Shown here in pieces: positions 9,486-15,953 of a DNA stretch of 40,986 nt. A program made the position numbers and the translations under genes. The DNA lies in assembly GCA_030429005.1 (NCBI GenBank), contig JAUIDP010000025.1:1-40986 (forward strand). Direction: 5' to 3'. Source of the DNA: Gammaproteobacteria bacterium. GTDB lineage: Bacteria > Pseudomonadota > Gammaproteobacteria > Steroidobacterales > Woeseiaceae. Numbering within the stretch: the first letter of the stretch is position 1; each line of letters begins with the position of its first letter. The notes beneath the pieces are model-generated. The model ran no database searches. It was not told where the DNA came from and was given only the letters and a program-made list of their open reading frames with translations.

Positions 9486-11258
9486 TTGACACCAGACCAG
9501 GCGACGCTGTTCGGGCTGTTATTTTTCGTTTTCGTATTCCTGATCTGGGGACGGTGGCGTTACGATCTCGTCGCCTTCGTTGCCTTGCTGTTCGCCTTGC
9601 TGACCGGTGTCGTGCCGACCGAGGATGCGTTCTCCGGTTTCGGTCACCCGGCGACTGTCATTATTGCGCTCGTCCTGATCATCAGCCGCGGACTGTCCAA
9701 TTCCGGTGTCATCGAGTTGCTTGCCCGTTACGTCATCGACGCCGGACGCAAGCTGGCCGCACATGTCGCAATCATGTCCGGGCTGGCGGCCGGTTTATCC
9801 GCGCTGATGAACAACGTTGCGGCACTCGCACTGCTGATGCCGCTGGACCTGCAGGCGGCCAGGAAAAGCAAGCGCAGTGCGTCGCTGTCGCTGATGCCGT
9901 TATCGTTTGCGTCGATACTCGGTGGCATGATTACGTTAATCGGTACACCGCCGAATATCATCATTGCAGAGTTTCGCGGTGACGCGCTGGGTGCGCCTTA
10001 TCGCATGTTCGACTTTGCGCCGGTCGGGCTCGCCTGTGCAGCGGTTGGCGTTGCGTTTGTCGCGCTGATCGGCTGGCGGTTGCTGCCGGCAGATCGCAAG
10101 GCGAAAGACTCGGCGGACGCGCTGTTCGAACTGGCCGACTATATCAATGAGGTACGCGTGGCCGATGACTCGCCGATCGTTGGCCGGCAGGTGCGTGAAC
10201 TGGACGAGCTGGCGGCGCGCAATGACGTGGACATCGTCGGTCTTGTGCGGCGCGGACGGCGCGTACCCGGGCTCGCAAGGACTACCGAGATCAAGGCCGG
10301 CGACCTGCTGGTGATCGAGGCGAGCCCGGACAGCCTCGAAGAAGCCATCGGAACTTTTGGCCTCGAATACGTCGGCAAGGGGCTCGGGCAGCTCAAGAGT
10401 GATGAGCTGGAACTGGCCGAGCTGGTCATCAGTGAGACGTCCCGGCTTGCCGGGCGGTCGGCGATGTCGGTCCGGTTGCTGTACCGGTATCGCGTCGCGC
10501 TCGTCGGCATCTCGCGCCAGGGCGAGCGCTTTCGGGACAAGTTGCGGCATGTCGAGCTGCAGCCGGGCGACGTCATCCTGTTGCTCGGCAACAAGGAGCG
10601 GCTGGCCGACGTGACCGGGCGGCTGAACCTGCTGCCGCTCGCTGATCGCGGCCAGCGCGTGATCCAGCGCGACAAGGCCTGGCTGGCCGTCGGCTTGTTT
10701 GCCGCAGCGATTGTTGCGGCCAGTCTCGGCATCGTCTACCTGCCGATCGCGCTGGGCTGCGTCGCAGCCGCGTACGCATTCTTCAACATCGTTCCGATTC
10801 GCGACATTTACTCGTCGGTCGAATGGCCGGTTATCGTCCTGCTTGGGTCGATGATTCCGATTGGCTCCGCGCTGCAGGCAACCGGTGGAACGGCATTGAT
10901 CGCGACGGGTATCGTCGACCTGTCCAGCGGTTTCTCGCCAGCGATCGTGCTGCTCCTGCTGGTGATCGTGACGATGACGCTGTCGGACGTCATGAATAAC
11001 ACGGCAACGGCGGTCATCGCGGCGCCGATCGCCATCGAGATTGCCGCCAGCCTGAACGTCAGTCCGGACCCGTTCCTGATGGGGGTCGCCGTCGCGGCGT
11101 CCTGTGCGTTTCTGACCCAGATCGGACACAAGAACAATACGTTGATCATGGGGCCGGGCGGCTATCATTTCGGCGACTACTGGCGCATGGGCCTGCCGCT
11201 CGAAATCCTCATCGTGGCCGTATCCGTGCCAACGATACTGCTGGTCTGGCCGCTTTAG
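9486..11258 (+). CDS. SLC13/DASS-family anion permease with two internal RCK_C domains
   Basis: 590 residues. The start is a TTG at 9486, fixed by a strong AGGAG at 9475-9479 with six bases of spacing. N-terminal helices carry the SLC13 signature around ALMNNVAALALLMP and LIGTPPNIII (about 105-160). A cytoplasmic insert (about 210-390) holds two TrkA-C/RCK_C-like units, seen in VGRQVRELDELAARNDVDIVG / GDLLVIEASPDSLEEA and LAGRSAMSVRLLYRYRVALVGI / LQPGDVILLLGN. The C-terminal helices repeat the motif as SDVMNNTATAVIAAP and QIGHKNNTLIMGPGGY. Members carry dicarboxylates, sulfate or other anions, usually with sodium; RCK_C domains suggest ligand gating. The substrate cannot be assigned. No terminator is visible before the sigma-54-type promoter region that follows. 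Confidence 0.88.
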   Translation: MTPDQATLFGLLFFVFVFLIWGRWRYDLVAFVALLFALLTGVVPTEDAFSGFGHPATVIIALVLIISRGLSNSGVIELLARYVIDAGRKLAAHVAIMSGLAAGLSALMNNVAALALLMPLDLQAARKSKRSASLSLMPLSFASILGGMITLIGTPPNIIIAEFRGDALGAPYRMFDFAPVGLACAAVGVAFVALIGWRLLPADRKAKDSADALFELADYINEVRVADDSPIVGRQVRELDELAARNDVDIVGLVRRGRRVPGLARTTEIKAGDLLVIEASPDSLEEAIGTFGLEYVGKGLGQLKSDELELAELVISETSRLAGRSAMSVRLLYRYRVALVGISRQGERFRDKLRHVELQPGDVILLLGNKERLADVTGRLNLLPLADRGQRVIQRDKAWLAVGLFAAAIVAASLGIVYLPIALGCVAAAYAFFNIVPIRDIYSSVEWPVIVLLGSMIPIGSALQATGGTALIATGIVDLSSGFSPAIVLLLLVIVTMTLSDVMNNTATAVIAAPIAIEIAASLNVSPDPFLMGVAVAASCAFLTQIGHKNNTLIMGPGGYHFGDYWRMGLPLEILIVAVSVPTILLVWPL

Positions 11259-11269
11259 ATTATGTCAAG

Positions 11270-11318
11270 CGATTGTCGCAAAACAGACGACTATATGGTC
11301 ACAAATTGACACGATTGT
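11270..11318 (+). repeat. direct repeat pair, possible activator sites
   Basis: CGATTGT occurs at 11270-11276 and again at 11312-11318, 42 bp apart (about four helical turns), each followed by CGC or ACGC. The pair lies about 100-140 bp upstream of the sigma-54-type promoter, where a bacterial enhancer-binding protein would be expected to bind. The repeats are short, so the reading is tentative. Confidence 0.3.
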
Positions 11319-11357
11319 ACGCGGACCCGCGATCGCCAAAATTACCGGAATATCACT

Positions 11358-11370
11358 TAAGGTATTGATA
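11358..11370 (-). promoter_or_regulatory. IHF consensus match
   Basis: The minus strand reads TATCAATACCTTA, an exact match to the WATCARNNNNTTR consensus for integration host factor. It lies about 50 bp upstream of the -24/-12 element at 11412, the usual place for IHF to bend DNA between enhancer and sigma-54 polymerase. The consensus is loose and would match by chance every few kilobases. Confidence 0.4.
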
Positions 11371-11411
11371 TAAAAAGATAAAGTACAGAAAACCGCGTCT
11401 CGATCGGTATT

Positions 11412-11427
11412 TGGCACAGGCTTTGCA
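11412..11427 (+). promoter_or_regulatory. sigma-54 (-24/-12) promoter
   Basis: TGGCACAGGCTTTGCA matches the consensus TGGCACGNNNNTTGCW at all conserved bases but one (A for G at position 7). The invariant GG (11413-11414) and GC (11425-11426) are at the required spacing. Predicted transcription starts near 11438, about 29 bases before the ATG at 11467. A partner activator is not encoded in the window. Confidence 0.75.
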
Positions 11428-11466
11428 CTATCTCTCCCAATCACGCCAGGTAACACGGAGAGAAAC

Positions 11467-11697
11467 ATGGCAGCAACAATCCAGGACTGGACTGAAAGCA
11501 CGGTGTTGTTGAAGTATGACCAGCAACGCAGCGTCAAGTATCGGGTCTATCGTGACCAGAGCGGTATCTTCCAGGAGATCTGCGATGCGTCGGGCAGGCC
11601 GATTCACACGCTCGAAATTCCGGACGGGATGAAGCTGGACAAGAGCAGCTACGAAGTCATGCTGCGCTACGTGTTGCTGGATGTGGTCGCTGCCTAG
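11467..11697 (+). CDS. small hypothetical protein under a sigma-54-type promoter
   Basis: 76 residues (MAATIQDWTESTV... to ...LLDVVAA), soluble, slightly acidic, no signal peptide or membrane segment. I do not recognise the family. The ATG is well supported by GGAG at 11457-11460 (six-base spacing) and by the -24/-12 element upstream. The body reads like a small beta-rich fold (TVLLKYDQQRSVKYRVYRDQSG, then GRPIHTLEIPDG). Its TAG stop shares a CTAG with the stop of the opposing gene at 11694, so transcription would run antisense into the RHH module. Function unknown; tight sigma-54-type control suggests a conditional role (nitrogen, motility, envelope or exopolysaccharide regulons are the usual ones). 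Confidence 0.8.
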   Translation: MAATIQDWTESTVLLKYDQQRSVKYRVYRDQSGIFQEICDASGRPIHTLEIPDGMKLDKSSYEVMLRYVLLDVVAA

Positions 11698-11948
11698 ATC
11701 GACAATTCGCGCTGTCCCGGCTGCCAGTGTGTCAGGTTGATGTGCGCGGCACCCATGCCGAGGCCGCGCACCCAGCGCGCCGCGGCGTCGAGGCTCACCC
11801 AGGTCTTGATCTTGCCTTTCTGCGTTTCGGCGGTGATGGCGCCGTTCGGGGTATTGGCCTCAACGTGAAAACGCGCGCCACTGGCAATAATGTTGACTTT
11901 CTTGATGGCGCCGGCGGCGACCATCGCTTTCAACATTTTCTCATCCAT
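11694..11948 (-). CDS. small hypothetical protein, second gene of RHH module
   Basis: 84 residues, slightly basic. I do not assign it firmly. The pattern AGAIKKVNIIASGARFHVEANT...ETQKGKIKTWVSLDAAARWVRGLGMGAAHINLTHWQPGQ resembles small plasmid and ICE proteins annotated as ParC-like partition-associated proteins (a short beta-sheet region, then SLDxAAxxVRxLG); this is recall and not a computed match. The ATG overlaps the RHH gene stop by eight bases, with a GAGGA about seven bases before it inside the RHH coding end, so translation is coupled. It is probably a partner of the RHH protein in a toxin-antitoxin-like or partition-like pair. Confidence 0.75.
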   Translation of the reverse strand: MDEKMLKAMVAAGAIKKVNIIASGARFHVEANTPNGAITAETQKGKIKTWVSLDAAARWVRGLGMGAAHINLTHWQPGQRELSI

Positions 11949-12135
11949 GCTGGTTCCTCGAGGACGTTTTGGATTGCTCCTGGATCGGGATGCCTTGCTG
12001 ATCGCAATGGCGGCGAATCAGGACTTCGACCATATTGGCTACGCTGCGGTGTTCGATGGCGGCCGCTTCGCGTACCGCCTCTTTGATCGCAGGATTGATG
12101 CGCAGGTTCAGGGTTGAAATCTTGGTTTTCGCCAT
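11941..12135 (-). CDS. ribbon-helix-helix DNA-binding protein (CopG/Arc-like)
   Basis: 64 residues from the ATG at 12135. The N-terminal strand TKISTLNLRINPAIKEAV, followed by two helices (REAAAIEHRSVANMVEVLIRRHCDQQG), is the RHH fold; the NLRI strand would contact DNA as a dimer. The C-terminus is polar and tail-like. A further in-frame ATG at 12144 lies inside the -10 box of the proposed promoter, so 12135 is preferred. There is no Shine-Dalgarno; the promoter at 12143-12171 predicts a transcript starting at or within a base of the ATG, hence a leaderless message. It overlaps the next gene by eight bases. Probable autorepressor and antitoxin-like member of the pair. Confidence 0.85.
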   Translation of the reverse strand: MAKTKISTLNLRINPAIKEAVREAAAIEHRSVANMVEVLIRRHCDQQGIPIQEQSKTSSRNQHG

Positions 12136-12142
12136 GCGTCGC

Positions 12143-12171
12143 ATTGTAGAGTAAAAGAGTAGAAAATGTAA
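12143..12171 (-). promoter_or_regulatory. sigma-70 promoter with direct-repeat operator for the RHH module
   Basis: On the minus strand TTACAT (12171-12166) and TACAAT (12148-12143) are separated by exactly 17 bp. The spacer and -10 contain two copies of TACTCT (complements of 12156-12161 and 12148-12153) with an 8-bp period. The start point falls about seven bases past the -10, at the ATG of the RHH gene. Placement of repeats between -35 and -10 is what an autorepressor would use. Confidence 0.65.
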
Positions 12172-12250
12172 CGCAGTTGTGCGGCAATTTTTGCGTCAAT
12201 CTGTGGCGCCATGCACTGTTTCGCGCCCGGTTCCGCGCTAAATTCCAGCT

Positions 12251-12646
12251 ATGACCGGCGAATTCCTGCTAAACAACTGGGCCCTGGCGATCGCGAGCGT
12301 ACTGTCGGTCGCCATCGGCCTGTTTGTTATGCACCGGCTTTACCAGGAATCCGGCCGCGGGCGCCTTGGCGAGTGCCTGCGCGAACTGACCCGTGCGCGC
12401 CAGGAGGCCGCAGCCGCCGCGAAATCGCTTGAGAAAACGGAACGCAGGCTCGCGGGCCTGCAAAAGAAGGCGGACAGCACCCGGCCGCGGACGCTGGCAG
12501 AGGCGGAGGAGGCCGTCCAGGATGCCCGGTCAATGCTCGGCATCACCGGCGATAAGGTATTGCGCGCTGAGAAAAAGCTCAGAGACGTTATTCTTGAGGA
12601 TTTCCCGCCAAACCGGCAGGATGTACTGCGCAACAAGTACCTGTAA
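12251..12646 (+). CDS. single-pass membrane protein with cytoplasmic coiled coil
   Basis: 131 residues, family not recognised. A single membrane helix (about 9-28, NWALAIASVLSVAIGLFVM) is followed by a charged, Ala-rich helix likely to form a coiled coil (about 35-75, LRELTRARQEAAAAAKSLEKTERRL) and a second helical part ending FPPNRQDVLRNKYL. The layout recalls small membrane-anchored scaffold proteins such as DUF1043/YhcB, but the sequence does not let me say it is one. The start has no clear ribosome binding site. The stop is 11 bases before the 34-residue gene that shares its transcript; a terminator follows both. Confidence 0.7.
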   Translation: MTGEFLLNNWALAIASVLSVAIGLFVMHRLYQESGRGRLGECLRELTRARQEAAAAAKSLEKTERRLAGLQKKADSTRPRTLAEAEEAVQDARSMLGITGDKVLRAEKKLRDVILEDFPPNRQDVLRNKYL

Positions 12647-12657
12647 CGGAGCCTGCG

Positions 12658-12762
12658 ATGGAACAGACTGTCTTTATGATTTGCATGTTTATTGGCGTGG
12701 CGGCTACCGCCCTGATCGCATTCACGCTGCTGGCGATCGTTTTCGGCAAGGTCAAGGTTTGA
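12658..12762 (+). CDS. 34-residue single-helix membrane microprotein
   Basis: ATG at 12658, stop at 12760-12762. The product is almost entirely one hydrophobic helix (FMICMFIGVAATALIAFTLL) ending in a short Lys-containing tail (GKVKV). A CGGAG at 12647-12651 with six bases of spacing, starting directly after the stop of the upstream gene, supports translation. It shares a transcript with the membrane-anchored coiled-coil protein and is followed by an intrinsic terminator. Likely role: partner or regulator of the upstream membrane protein. No family recognised; too short to be called by most gene finders. Confidence 0.65.
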   Translation: MEQTVFMICMFIGVAATALIAFTLLAIVFGKVKV

Positions 12763-12813
12763 CTTGACATAATCCGGGCCTGCCGTCCGGCATGCCTGGC
12801 CTGATTCCCTAAA

Positions 12814-12846
12814 CGGCTGGCGACCGGGTGTCGCCGGTTGCTTTTT
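12814..12846 (+). terminator. intrinsic terminator after the microprotein gene
   Basis: CGGCTGGCGAC (12814-12824) pairs with GTCGCCGGTTG (12830-12840), allowing G-U pairs, over a five-base loop; the inner six pairs GGCGAC/GTCGCC are perfect. Five T residues follow at 12842-12846. It separates the microprotein unit from the SPFH operon. Confidence 0.75.
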
Positions 12847-12855
12847 GTCCGCAAA

Positions 12856-12880
12856 GATATCAAAATGATATCAAATTGAT
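12856..12880 (+). repeat. 11-bp tandem repeat upstream of the SPFH/Arc-like operon
   Basis: GATATCAAAAT (12856-12866) is followed at once by GATATCAAATT (12867-12877) and a partial third GAT. The 11-bp period places the two copies on the same face of the helix. They lie 20-45 bases before the SPFH start, overlapping where its promoter should be. Arc-type RHH dimers bind subsites spaced by about one turn, and the operon encodes an Arc-like protein, so this is a candidate operator. Confidence 0.55.
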
Positions 12881-12900
12881 GCCTATCGCAGGAGACCGAT

Positions 12901-13770
12901 ATGATCCAGGAAAAACCCAGGCAGGTGCCGTCCGGCTACCTGATGCTCGTTGTGTTGGCCGTCGCGCAGATTGCCTTTGCCTACGGCATCTACAAGGCTG
13001 CGGTCAGTGTTTTCGTCGGCGGAATCGTCACGTTCGCCATCCTCACCGTGGTCCTGGCAGTCTTGTGGGCGGGCTTTTTCATGGTGCATCCGAACGAGGC
13101 GAAGGTTCTGCAACTGTTCGGCAAGTACGCCGGTACCGTGCACGATGCCGGGTTGAAATGGGCGAACCCTTTCTACTCGAAGAAGGCAGTCTCGACGCGC
13201 GTGCGCAACTTTGAAAGTGGCAAGCTGAAGGTCAACGACTCGCAGGGCAGCCCGATCGAGATCGCGGCCGTTGTCGTCTGGAAAGTCTACGATACGGCCG
13301 AAGCGCTGTTCGAGGTCGATGACTTCGAGGAATTCGTGCAGATCCAGAGCGAGTCAGCACTGCGCAACCTGTCGACGACATACCCGTACGAGCCGCACGA
13401 GGGGGAGGGCGTAGCGTTGCGCAGCCACCCGGCAGAGATTGCCCAGGCATTGCGAGAGGAGATCCAGGACCGTCTCGAAACGGCCGGCGTGACGGTGATC
13501 GAGGCGCGCATCAGCCATCTTGCCTATTCCCCGGAGATCGCGAACGCGATGCTCCGCCGGCAGCAGGCGTCCGCCATAATCGCGGCGCGAAAACAGCTCG
13601 TGGCCGGGGCGGTCGGCATGGTCGACATGGCACTGGAAGAGCTCCGGCGCGGTGACATTGTTGAACTCGACGAAGAGCGCAAGGCATCGATGGTCAGCAA
13701 CCTGCTGGTCGTATTGTGCGGTGAAGAGTCGGCCAAGCCGGTGGTGAACGCCGGAACCCTGTATAGCTGA
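12901..13770 (+). CDS. SPFH/Band 7 domain membrane protein
   Basis: 289 residues. Two N-terminal membrane helices (about 12-33 and 38-60) precede the SPFH domain, recognisable from [31 protein letters not shown] and [30 protein letters not shown]. The helical part ends with [28 protein letters not shown], then [33 protein letters not shown]. This is the subgroup with two N-terminal helices often followed by a small Arc-like protein. SPFH proteins oligomerise on membranes and organise microdomains or protease complexes; the partner is unknown. A start with AGGAG at 12890-12894 is clear. The next gene begins 46 bases after its stop on the same strand. Confidence 0.9.
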   Translation: MIQEKPRQVPSGYLMLVVLAVAQIAFAYGIYKAAVSVFVGGIVTFAILTVVLAVLWAGFFMVHPNEAKVLQLFGKYAGTVHDAGLKWANPFYSKKAVSTRVRNFESGKLKVNDSQGSPIEIAAVVVWKVYDTAEALFEVDDFEEFVQIQSESALRNLSTTYPYEPHEGEGVALRSHPAEIAQALREEIQDRLETAGVTVIEARISHLAYSPEIANAMLRRQQASAIIAARKQLVAGAVGMVDMALEELRRGDIVELDEERKASMVSNLLVVLCGEESAKPVVNAGTLYS

Positions 13771-13816
13771 CACGGGCGCGAACTCGAGCGATCCGGAATC
13801 CGTACGGAGTTCTGAA

Positions 13817-13990
13817 GTGGCAGCAAGAAAAGCATTTGCACTGCGCATCGATGAGAAAACCCTCGGGGCGATGCAACGCTGGGCCAACGACGACCTGCGT
13901 AGCCTGAATGCGCAGATCGAGTTTGTCCTGCGCGAGGCGCTGCGCAAGTCCGGGCGTCTGCCGGTGAAGAAACCCGCGGAGCGCGAGTAG
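13817..13990 (+). CDS. Arc-like ribbon-helix-helix protein
   Basis: 57 residues starting with GTG at 13817, supported by GGAG at 13806-13809. The sequence [48 protein letters not shown] fits the Arc/Mnt RHH pattern: a DNA-contacting strand (FALRID), helix one, the R-S-x-N-x-Q-I-E turn, and helix two. Such small Arc-like genes commonly follow SPFH-domain genes. It is probably co-transcribed with the SPFH gene and may autoregulate the operon through the 11-bp repeats at 12856-12880. Too short for most ORF filters, but the pattern is strong. Confidence 0.82.
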   Translation: MAARKAFALRIDEKTLGAMQRWANDDLRSLNAQIEFVLREALRKSGRLPVKKPAERE

Positions 13991-14041
13991 CGCTCCGCAC
14001 AACGGGCCGGCGTAAAGATGCGCCGGTGGTAAGATCGGGCG

Positions 14042-14194
14042 ATGCGAGCCTACCTGCCCATCATTCTCGTCCTGCTCGCGGTTTTCACCGCAGCCTGTAT
14101 CGCCTACGTTGCCTGGGCGTTGTCCGCCGGTGATGCGGCACCCGATGCCGATGCCGATGCAGATCGGGCCCACAAGGACCCGGAGCAACAGTAA
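14042..14194 (+). CDS. small membrane-anchored hypothetical protein
   Basis: 50 residues from the ATG at 14042. A hydrophobic segment (about 4-29, [24 protein letters not shown]) is followed by an Asp/Ala tail with a DADADAD stretch and a charged end. It could be an uncleaved anchor or a lipoprotein-like signal, though the Cys is not in a good lipobox. The ribosome binding site is weak. It follows the Arc-like gene on the same strand with a 51-base gap and ends 16 bases from the opposing DUF3300 stop. No family recognised; real but uncertain. Confidence 0.5.
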   Translation: MRAYLPIILVLLAVFTAACIAYVAWALSAGDAAPDADADADRAHKDPEQQ

Positions 14195-14210
14195 GCCGAC
14201 TCATCGGCCA

Positions 14211-15818
14211 CTAGCGGCGGCGGTTGCCCGCGCGGTCCCGACCCTGGCTCGCGGCGCGGGACATCTTGCCTGGCGCGGCTTTTCCGGATTGCTGTTTCGG
14301 CGAACTGGCACGCGTCTGCTGCCTGGGCACACTGGCGCGCGCCTGCTGTCTCGGTGCGCTGCTACGGGAAGCTTTGGCCGAACTTGCCTGTTGTTGCGGT
14401 CGGCGCACCTGGCTCGAGCGGCCAGTCGCTCCAGGCCGGGCCTGCGCTTTGGCACGCGGTTGCGTAACGCGTGCGGATTTTTGGCTTTCGGGCTGCGTCT
14501 CGGCACGCGATTGCGTCGAGCGGACCGGTTGGCGCGGTTTCGACTCCGTTGCTGCGCGTGACTGGCCGGGCTGCGCCTGGCGTTGCGCGGCCGGCTGCCG
14601 GTTACCGACCGACGAGTCTGCACGCGCGATTCTGCCGGGGCGCTGCTTGAATTCAATGTCCCTGCGTTGCCCGGATACGGTTTGCGACTTGCCAGCCGTT
14701 GCCTGTGCAGGCCGGATCGAGCTGGACTGGTTGCTCGTCGTCGAGGTGCGCTGGCGAAACTTCACTGGCGCTGATTTTCGCGTCGCGTTGGCGACCGGTT
14801 GGTTCACCGACTGGCGGCCGCGATGTTCCGGGTGATCGCTGTCGGGGCGCCGGGAACTGTTGCCGGGGTAGTGCCGACTGCGGGTTACCCGCTGGTCATG
14901 ATGGCTGACCGTACCGCCTGAACGCGGGCGCCAGTAGTCGCCGTGGCCATGCCGGTTGTAGACATAGTTGTTATTGAAATAGTAGTTGTTATGCACCTGG
15001 ATACTCGGGCGCCGGTACCAGTAGTTATAGCCGTAATAGCTGCCATAAAAGGGATGGCCGTAGTAGCTCTGGTGGTAGACGTGCAGGCTGTCGCTGAACC
15101 AGCCGACGGTAAACGCGGTCGTGACTCCCCAGAAAAAACCGTAGCTGAACCGGTACCCGTAAGGATAGGGGTAGTAATAGAGCGGGTAGGCGCGCGGGTA
15201 GTAGTAGTACACCGGCCGCGGCTGGTAGACGACAACTTCTTCCGGCTCGTAGTAGGGCACGTATATGACGTCTTCCTCGACCGGCGTGATTTCGATCACG
15301 CCATCGTTTTCTGCGACCGTCTGCCGTGTATCGCTTTGTAAATTGCCGGCGGCATAAGCCTTGTCGCGAAAGCTCTCGATGGCAGCAATGACGTCGGCTT
15401 GCTGGGCGACAACCGCTTCACCGAGGCGCCAGGTCTTGTCGAGGTCCCGGGTCATCAGTTCGATCGCTTCAGGATAGTTGAGCAAAGCGACAATCGAGTC
15501 GTCCCATGATTCGTCGGGCTCGAGTTGCGAATCATCCTCAACGTCCTGCAGGAAACGATCAGCCTGCACGAGTTGTAGCGGATAGGTTGACGCCGGCAAC
15601 ACGATAGCCAGCAGGTCATCGGGATATAGCGCGATGGGTCCGACCAGCTCCTCGAGTTCGGCGGCCGATAACAGCGGAATCTCGTTGGTGCCGGTTTCGA
15701 CAGCGCTGATCGGTGCGCCGTCGTCATCGACCGGGACCTGTGCGCCGGCCGGGTTCGAAGCGGCGAGGCACACAAACCAGGACAGAATTATGCCATTGCC
15801 GAAATTATCCTTTTTCAT
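14211..15818 (-). CDS. DUF3300 domain protein with Tyr-rich middle and basic repeat tail
   Basis: 535 residues. A signal peptide (cleavage near ASNPAGA, about residue 26) is followed by the DUF3300 signature LSAAELEELVGPIALYPDDLLAIVLPASTYPLQLVQADRFL (about 51-91) and a helical domain. Next comes a striking Tyr/Pro-rich region (about 180-290) with runs such as VYYYYPRAYPLYYYPYPYGY, then about 220 residues of Ser/Gln/Arg/Pro low complexity. Near the end are three 9-residue repeats (SAPRQQARA, SVPRQQTRA, SSPKQQSGK; 14280-14360). The family is exported and of unknown function; the tail suggests binding to an anionic partner such as LPS, peptidoglycan or nucleic acid (inference). A strong GGAGG precedes the ATG but is buried in the hairpin at 15819-15871. 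Confidence 0.9.
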   Translation of the reverse strand: MKKDNFGNGIILSWFVCLAASNPAGAQVPVDDDGAPISAVETGTNEIPLLSAAELEELVGPIALYPDDLLAIVLPASTYPLQLVQADRFLQDVEDDSQLEPDESWDDSIVALLNYPEAIELMTRDLDKTWRLGEAVVAQQADVIAAIESFRDKAYAAGNLQSDTRQTVAENDGVIEITPVEEDVIYVPYYEPEEVVVYQPRPVYYYYPRAYPLYYYPYPYGYRFSYGFFWGVTTAFTVGWFSDSLHVYHQSYYGHPFYGSYYGYNYWYRRPSIQVHNNYYFNNNYVYNRHGHGDYWRPRSGGTVSHHDQRVTRSRHYPGNSSRRPDSDHPEHRGRQSVNQPVANATRKSAPVKFRQRTSTTSNQSSSIRPAQATAGKSQTVSGQRRDIEFKQRPGRIARADSSVGNRQPAAQRQAQPGQSRAATESKPRQPVRSTQSRAETQPESQKSARVTQPRAKAQARPGATGRSSQVRRPQQQASSAKASRSSAPRQQARASVPRQQTRASSPKQQSGKAAPGKMSRAASQGRDRAGNRRR

Positions 15819-15871
15819 GCTTGCCTCCGAATCCGCGCGTCAATGCCGGATTTACCGAGTTGGAGGCAAGC
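15819..15871 (-). promoter_or_regulatory. hairpin that sequesters the DUF3300 ribosome binding site
   Basis: In transcript orientation GCTTGCCTCC (15871-15862) is the perfect complement of GGAGGCAAGC (15828-15819), which holds the Shine-Dalgarno GGAGG and abuts the ATG at 15818. The 33-base loop contains a nested 6-bp stem AATCCG/CGGATT. A structure this exact over the start site suggests translational control (thermosensor, protein- or small-RNA-opened switch). It needs a transcript beginning upstream of 15871. Confidence 0.6.
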
Positions 15872-15953
15872 TTAGCGCGACGAAGCTGAACCGACGCTTA
15901 ATCGCGTGCTCGGTGAGGCCGCAACTGCATATGGACGTTCCGGATGCCGGGCG

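Noticed and set aside
9936..11168. 410-codon minus-strand frame opposite the SLC13 transporter
   Set aside because: The composition is Arg/Gln/Asp-rich and mirrors the codons of the transporter; no ribosome binding site or domain.
14224..14835. Cys/Arg-rich plus-strand frame opposite the DUF3300 tail
   Set aside because: It arises from the low-complexity Ser/Gln/Arg codons of the tail; no start signal, and the DUF3300 frame is continuous.
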